Below the pieces are notes generated by a model. The model saw nothing but the letters and a program-made list of their open reading frames with translations. It ran no database searches and had not been told where the DNA came from. The translations under genes were made by a program, and so were the position numbers. Positions 5,216 to 6,050 of a stretch of 6,050 nucleotides of DNA are shown piece by piece. Source of the stretch: Streptomyces violaceus (GTDB lineage Bacteria; Actinomycetota; Actinomycetes; Streptomycetales; Streptomycetaceae); contig KL569171.1 of NCBI GenBank assembly GCA_000715635.1, positions 88,385 through 94,434 of the forward strand, written 5' to 3'. The stretch's first letter is position 1; the number at the start of each line of letters is the position of its first letter.

Positions 5216-5266
5216 CGCCGGGGTTTGTCAGGCGGTGTGGGTGGGGTGTGTGGGGTGGTCGGTGTG

Positions 5267-5346
5267 TCCGATCTCGTCTGGCACGGCGGTGGCGACCTCG
5301 ACGGCGAAGCGGGTGCGGTTTCGAGGGAGCCGCCGACCTTGTTCGA
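5267..5346 (-). pseudogene. Fragment of an Old Yellow Enzyme-type flavin oxidoreductase
   Basis: One frame reads S-N-K-V-G-G-S-L-E (5346-5320). A second frame, one base off, continues N-R-T-R-F-A-V-E-V-A-T-A-V-P-D-E-I-G (5320-5267). Joined, they match the conserved stretch of the OYE/NADH:flavin oxidoreductase family (PF00724), usually N-x-R-T-D-x-Y-G-G-S-L-E-N-R-x-R-F-x-x-E-V. The frame change falls in a three-base A run at 5319-5321, where one extra A would restore GGSLENR. About four residues (R-T-D-x) are missing before G-G-S-L. Nothing of the FMN-binding barrel is found on either side, so this is a small dead piece. It lies directly after the SDR stop, suggesting that an SDR and an ene-reductase were once neighbours. 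Confidence 0.55.
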
Positions 5347-5361
5347 CCACCGCATCCGCTG

Positions 5362-6050
5362 TTACCTCGTCGAAGACGTGCCGTCGCCGGCGGTGCGCCG
5401 CAGTTTCGGGTTCCGGTCGGTGGCCGCCGCGACGATCACCTTGGCCACGGTGGCGGGATCGTCCCCGCCGCTGGTGTTCTTCGCCAGCACCTCGTCGAAG
5501 GTGCGCCGCCCCGCCGCATAGAGCGGCAAGGGGGTGTCGCCCTGCACGCTGTGGTCCCCGAACGGGGTGTTGATCGGGCCGGGCTCGACGAGCAGGATCC
5601 GGACGCCGTGCTCGCGGACCTCGTGGTCCATCGACCCGGAGTAGCCCTCGATCGCGTGCTTGGTCGAGGTGTAGATGGCCATGAACGGGCTGGGGACGAA
5701 CCCGCTGAGGGAGGAGACGTTGATGACGCGTCCGCGCCGTTGCGCGCGCATGTGCGGCAGAACCGCCTTGGTCATCCGCATGATGCCGTAGACGTTGACG
5801 TCGAAGACCTCCTGCGTCCGGGCGACGGAGAACTCCTCGGCGGCGCCGTTGGCGCCGACGCCGGCATTGTTGACCAGGACGTCGATACGCCCGAACCGGT
5901 CGATCACCTGCTTGACCACCGAAGCGACCGATTCGTCGCTGGTCACGTCGAGGTCGAGGTAGGTCACCCCGGCGGGGGCGGTGACTCGCGCGGTGTTGCG
6001 AGCGGTTCCGATCACCTCGAAGCCCGCCGCGGCGAAGGCGCGGGCCGTCT
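5362..6050 (-). CDS. Short-chain dehydrogenase/reductase (partial at the right edge, altered C-terminus)
   Basis: This is a cytoplasmic NAD(P)-dependent oxidoreductase of the classical SDR family (PF00106). There are 228 residues visible; the frame stays open to the edge, so the start and the cofactor motif TGxxxGxG lie outside. Visible landmarks are L-D-V (33-35), N-N-A-G (60-63), D-V-N (83-85), catalytic Ser in N-V-S-S-L-S (110-115), Y-T-S-T-K (Tyr126, Lys130) and E-P-G-P-I-N-T-P-F (155-163). The catalytic core is complete. The in-frame Val/Met codons near 6015 are internal. After P-K-L-R-R-T-A-G the frame gives D-G-T-S-S-T-R and stops, where related SDRs run on for some 30-50 residues. Another frame there reads V-F-D-E, like the V-F-D near the usual end, so a small frameshifting deletion is likely. 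Activity may survive. Confidence 0.85.
   Translation of the reverse strand, partial: TARAFAAAGFEVIGTARNTARVTAPAGVTYLDLDVTSDESVASVVKQVIDRFGRIDVLVNNAGVGANGAAEEFSVARTQEVFDVNVYGIMRMTKAVLPHMRAQRRGRVINVSSLSGFVPSPFMAIYTSTKHAIEGYSGSMDHEVREHGVRILLVEPGPINTPFGDHSVQGDTPLPLYAAGRRTFDEVLAKNTSGGDDPATVAKVIVAAATDRNPKLRRTAGDGTSSTR

Noticed and set aside
4230..5573. A 447-codon plus-strand open frame
   Set aside because: It is the antisense shadow of the intact hydrolase and part of the SDR, both of which have full family motifs.

Overview
The window is high-GC DNA (coding parts with a strong third-position G/C bias), with Shine-Dalgarno sites and protein families that point to a Streptomyces-like actinobacterium. 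Nothing resembles a core operon, rRNA, tRNA, CRISPR array or intact mobile element. It looks like a gene-sparse accessory region, plausibly a chromosome arm, where intact genes are mixed with gene remnants.

Layout: bases 1-109 hold the 5' end of a minus-strand gene of unknown function. Bases 110-447 are an AT-richer intergenic region with promoter-like and operator-like dyads. A GtrA-like small membrane protein (448-975, +) faces a phytanoyl-CoA dioxygenase-like Fe(II)/2-oxoglutarate enzyme (1023-1814, -). Two unusually good inverted repeats precede the dioxygenase. Bases 1950-2596 hold a short DUF6233-like ORF and a remnant resembling a winged-helix protein. A DUF6461-like protein of 127 aa follows (2597-2980, +).

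From 3103 to the end everything sits on the minus strand. In transcription order: an SDR oxidoreductase entering from the right edge (5362-6050), whose C-terminus looks damaged; a short frameshifted piece of an Old Yellow Enzyme-type flavin oxidoreductase (5267-5346); an intact HSL-family alpha/beta hydrolase (4248-5165), with an operator-like palindrome before it and a strong hairpin after it; a weak trace of a ClpP-like gene end (3859-3985); and a second HSL-family hydrolase (3103-3851). The second hydrolase keeps its catalytic triad region but lacks a start codon and the oxyanion-hole HGGG segment.

SDR, flavin ene-reductase and HSL-type esterase or lactonase genes together are a common set for catabolism of small lipophilic ketones, lactones or esters. 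The parsimonious reading (inference) is a former minus-strand catabolic cluster of which one hydrolase is clearly intact. I did not find a convincing new multi-gene system. The most useful observations are the regulatory dyads and the pattern of gene decay.
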